A program made the translations under genes and the position numbers. 64,000 bases of DNA, taken from the NCBI GenBank assembly GCA_017462125.1, contig JAFTRQ010000177.1:1-64000 (forward strand), written 5' to 3'. The notes beneath the pieces are model-generated. The model saw only the letters and a list, made by a program, of their open reading frames with translations. It searched no databases and had not been told where the DNA came from. Numbering within the stretch: the first letter of the stretch is position 1; each line of letters opens with the position of its first letter. This DNA comes from Clostridia bacterium. Its GTDB lineage: Bacteria; Bacillota_A; Clostridia; Oscillospirales; CAG-272. This document shows, piece by piece, positions 62,258 to 64,000 of this stretch.

Positions 62258-62340
62258 AAAAAACTCCATTCCGCCGCCTCAGCGGCACATATAGCAATCG
62301 ATGAATTTGCCGTACGGGCAAATTTCGTGCGTGAAACAGA
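62258..62340 (-). repeat. Dispersed leader repeat before the DUF4097 gene (copy 2)
   Basis: Read on the minus strand, this stretch matches the one before the aroE-aroK gene (20486-20563): GTTTCAC, a TTTGCC/GGCAAA hairpin, ATCGATT, a CCGC/GCGG hairpin, then GGCGGAATGGAG and a start codon. The two stretches agree at most positions although the genes they precede are unrelated. Confidence 0.65.
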
Positions 62341-62383
62341 TTATTTCACAAATAGTCGGATCAGCCTTCACGCTATCCTCCGA

Positions 62384-62710
62384 TTACATACTGACCAGCT
62401 TATCAATGGTATCTCTGGTTTCCTGCCATTCCTTCAACAGCTTTTCGTAAGTGTCCTTGCCGTTGCTTGTTATGGTATAATATCTTCGTCTGGCTCCCGT
62501 TGCCTCATCTCCCCAATAGGAGCAGATGCAACCCGCTTCCTCAAGCCGCTTAAACGCGGTATAAAGCGTTGCTTCTTTCAATTCATAACCGCCCCCGGTG
62601 ATATCATAGATCATTCTGTTGATCTTATATCCATAATTATCACCCTTCATCAAGGCGGCAAGTATAATGGTATCCGTATGACCTCGGATCAGATCGGATG
62701 CAATAGACAA
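62384..62710 (-). CDS. PadR-family transcriptional regulator
   Basis: This 108-residue winged-helix repressor has 'LIRGHTDTIILAALMKGDNYGYKI' and 'ELKEATLYTAFKRLEEAGCI', the usual PadR N-terminal domain, with a short C-terminal dimerisation helix. The start is TTG 62710 with AGGGAGGTG 8 nt upstream. An ATG at 62734 lies at or before the predicted transcription start and cannot be used. It is encoded before the DUF4097/HAAS-like membrane protein, the standard partner arrangement, and likely represses its own operon. Confidence 0.92.
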   Translation of the reverse strand: MSIASDLIRGHTDTIILAALMKGDNYGYKINRMIYDITGGGYELKEATLYTAFKRLEEAGCICSYWGDEATGARRRYYTITSNGKDTYEKLLKEWQETRDTIDKLVSM

Positions 62711-62736
62711 AGCGTTCACCTCCCTTTCCGACATAC

Positions 62737-62765
62737 ATTATATCACTAGTTACCTCACCTGTCAA
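62737..62765 (-). promoter_or_regulatory. Promoter of the padR/DUF4097 operon
   Basis: On the minus strand, TTGACA (62765-62760) and TATAAT (62742-62737) are 17 bp apart, a full consensus. The spacer contains the palindrome ACTAGT, a plausible part of an autoregulatory PadR operator. Confidence 0.85.
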
Positions 62766-62829
62766 GGTATTTCGGAAATATTTTTTAAAATTTTTTATTT
62801 TTCTAAAAAACACGAAAAAACAAAAAATG

Positions 62830-62877
62830 AGGAGCCTTCTGCGCACCTGCGATAAAGCAGGTACGCAGAAGGCTCCT
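62830..62877 (-). terminator. Terminator of the PHP-domain operon
   Basis: A 14-bp stem (AGGAGCCTTCTGCG with its complement) continues into a 6-bp inner stem. On the minus strand it is followed by T-rich sequence (62829-62810). It lies 14 bp after the PHP gene stop. Confidence 0.9.
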
Positions 62878-62890
62878 TGTTTTGATTGGA

Positions 62891-63631
62891 TCAATCCTCA
62901 AATGCCATCTTAATGCCCATATTTTCGATTTTTCTGCAATAATCGGCTACGCGGTCAGGTCTGTATTCGTTACAGCGGTGACCGTCAAAGCCCACGCTGA
63001 GTCTGACACCGGAACGACGAACGATCTCCTGCTGCTCTTCATCCTCAAAAAAGCGCAACATATAGGCATGCTCGCGGTATTTATGTATACTGTCATAGCT
63101 GACGTTCATCTCCCAAAAAATGTTCTCCTCTGCCATACGGGAAAAATAGTCCAATGGCTTGATCCCCAGCTTTTCCGCGTGCGCAAACAGATCGGTGTGC
63201 GCAACTCCTGCCGGACACTTACAACGCTTGGCAAAGGCAAACAGATCTCCTTCGGTATAGGTCTCTGCCCAATCCAGATTCTCGATCAAGCAGTAATCAA
63301 AAAACGAAATATCCACGCCTTCGGGGAGCGCATAGCGTCCGTCCTTCAGAGTTGCCACTTCAATTCCGCGCAAAAGCTTAATGCGATCTGCATATTTCTC
63401 CTTGATAAGATTGATGTGATCAAAATACTGTACCAATGTCCTGCCATAACCCGAACCGAAGTCCTCTGCTTTCGATAAAAACAGGTCGTGCCTGCCAAAG
63501 CCAATACCATAATTGTGATCACAAATACCAAACAGCTCGATGCCGCCAGCAATTGCCGCCTCAACGACCTGCTCAGGCTTGTCCGCACCGCAAAATGAAT
63601 AGTAAGTATGCGAATGGATATCCTGTATCAT
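62891..63631 (-). CDS. PHP-domain metal-dependent hydrolase
   Basis: This 246-residue protein is of the histidinol-phosphatase type. The PHP metal motifs are seen in order: 'DIHSHTYYSFCG' (HxH), 'GICDHN', 'GIEV', 'VAHTDLF' and 'VGFDGHR'. They would bind two or three metal ions and cleave phosphoesters. The substrate is unknown; no histidine genes are nearby. GGAGAG, its ribosome site, lies in the end of the preceding gene, so the two are coupled. Confidence 0.85.
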   Translation of the reverse strand: MIQDIHSHTYYSFCGADKPEQVVEAAIAGGIELFGICDHNYGIGFGRHDLFLSKAEDFGSGYGRTLVQYFDHINLIKEKYADRIKLLRGIEVATLKDGRYALPEGVDISFFDYCLIENLDWAETYTEGDLFAFAKRCKCPAGVAHTDLFAHAEKLGIKPLDYFSRMAEENIFWEMNVSYDSIHKYREHAYMLRFFEDEEQQEIVRRSGVRLSVGFDGHRCNEYRPDRVADYCRKIENMGIKMAFED

Positions 63632-63637
63632 TTGAAG

Positions 63638-64000
63638 TTACTCTCCTTTTTCATATATGCTCTCAACGTTGATCATGGTTTTACCGCAACAGCGGCAGAT
63701 CAACATTCCGTTGACAATTTCAGGCTCTGCCTCTCCGTTGACAGCCTTTCCTTCTTTATAATAGGTTCTGACACCGCAAACCGTGCAGAGATGCACGCCG
63801 TCCTTCTCCGATTCCACGCATAATGGATAGGTCAGACCGCGTAGCTTGACAAGCGTTCCGCCTGCGCGGTAATATCCGTCATACCCGTCGTCAAAAAGCG
63901 GAACGGTAACCCTTCTTTTTTTCCCTTTTTCGGTTATCACGGTGAGCTTTACATACGTATGAAAATCGACCGACAGGGTGGCTCTTCTGGACAATCCTCT
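63638..64000 (-). CDS. Hypothetical protein with two Cys-X2-Cys pairs (partial, 5' end outside the window)
   Basis: The frame is open to the window edge for about 120 residues; a TTG at 63994 is possible but the gene probably begins beyond 64000. The C-terminal half has 'LCTVCGVRTYY' and 'LICRCCGKTMINVE', likely one zinc ribbon. It precedes the PHP gene by a few bases and shares its transcript. I do not recognise the family. Confidence 0.55.
   Translation of the reverse strand, partial: RGLSRRATLSVDFHTYVKLTVITEKGKKRRVTVPLFDDGYDGYYRAGGTLVKLRGLTYPLCVESEKDGVHLCTVCGVRTYYKEGKAVNGEAEPEIVNGMLICRCCGKTMINVESIYEKGE

Overview
This window looks like chromosomal DNA of a gut-type, anaerobic member of the Clostridia (Bacillota). 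The evidence is Rex, a DnaD-type primosome protein with a DnaI/DnaC-like helicase loader, a type I-beta DAHP synthase, a DUF3343/cysteine desulfurase pair, strong Shine-Dalgarno sites, many TTGACA-17-TATAAT promoters and compact intrinsic terminators. I cannot name a genus from sequence alone. I saw no rRNA, tRNA, CRISPR array or complete insertion sequence.

Layout. (1) 1-3.6 kb: a mixed accessory stretch with a tyrosine-recombinase remnant, a small protein of unknown function, a DUF1292-like protein, a radical SAM/SPASM protein, a modular hairpin element (copy A) and a LytTR/DUF3021 pair. (2) 3.7-9.9 kb, minus strand: two secreted proteins built from Cys-X2-Cys repeats. One carries a cohesin-like domain and a dockerin; the other carries a cohesin-like domain and a C-terminal membrane anchor. 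They are preceded by a 330-nt structured leader. (3) 10.1-13.4 kb: a zinc-type ABC importer (znuA/C/B) and a lipoprotein. (4) 13.6-22.3 kb: a complete shikimate/Phe/Tyr operon (aroF, tyrA, aroB, aroA, aroC, pheA, an aroE-aroK fusion, aroQ) behind a Phe/Tyr-rich leader peptide and attenuator. (5) 22.4-39.6 kb: four tandem paralogous lipoproteins of 1046-1484 residues, each with its own promoter; a second copy (B) of the hairpin element lies after the first. (6) 39.6-45.97 kb: an operon behind a leader-peptide attenuator, encoding an ABC-class ATPase (COG3044), an XRE regulator, a pair of ABC exporters and two very small proteins. (7) 46-51.7 kb, minus strand: a helical protein, the rex-dnaD-helicase loader operon with a dense DnaA-box cluster upstream, then tsaD, rimI and dCMP deaminase. 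(8) 51.9-57.8 kb: DUF3343 with a cysteine desulfurase, then potABCD. (9) 57.8-64 kb: AlaX-type editing protein, MATE exporter, PadR with a DUF4097 membrane protein, and a PHP-domain protein behind a partial gene.

The most unusual items are: (a) the two-copy hairpin element, whose end and internal stems differ completely between copies while pairing and a loop sequence are kept; (b) the attenuator-controlled ATPase/exporter operon, which resembles the bmrB-bmrCD logic of Bacillus subtilis but adds an ABC-class ATPase and tiny ORFs; (c) the adjacent cohesin/dockerin repeat proteins with a structured leader; (d) the DnaA-box cluster at the primosome operon; and (e) the array of four giant lipoproteins of unknown function.
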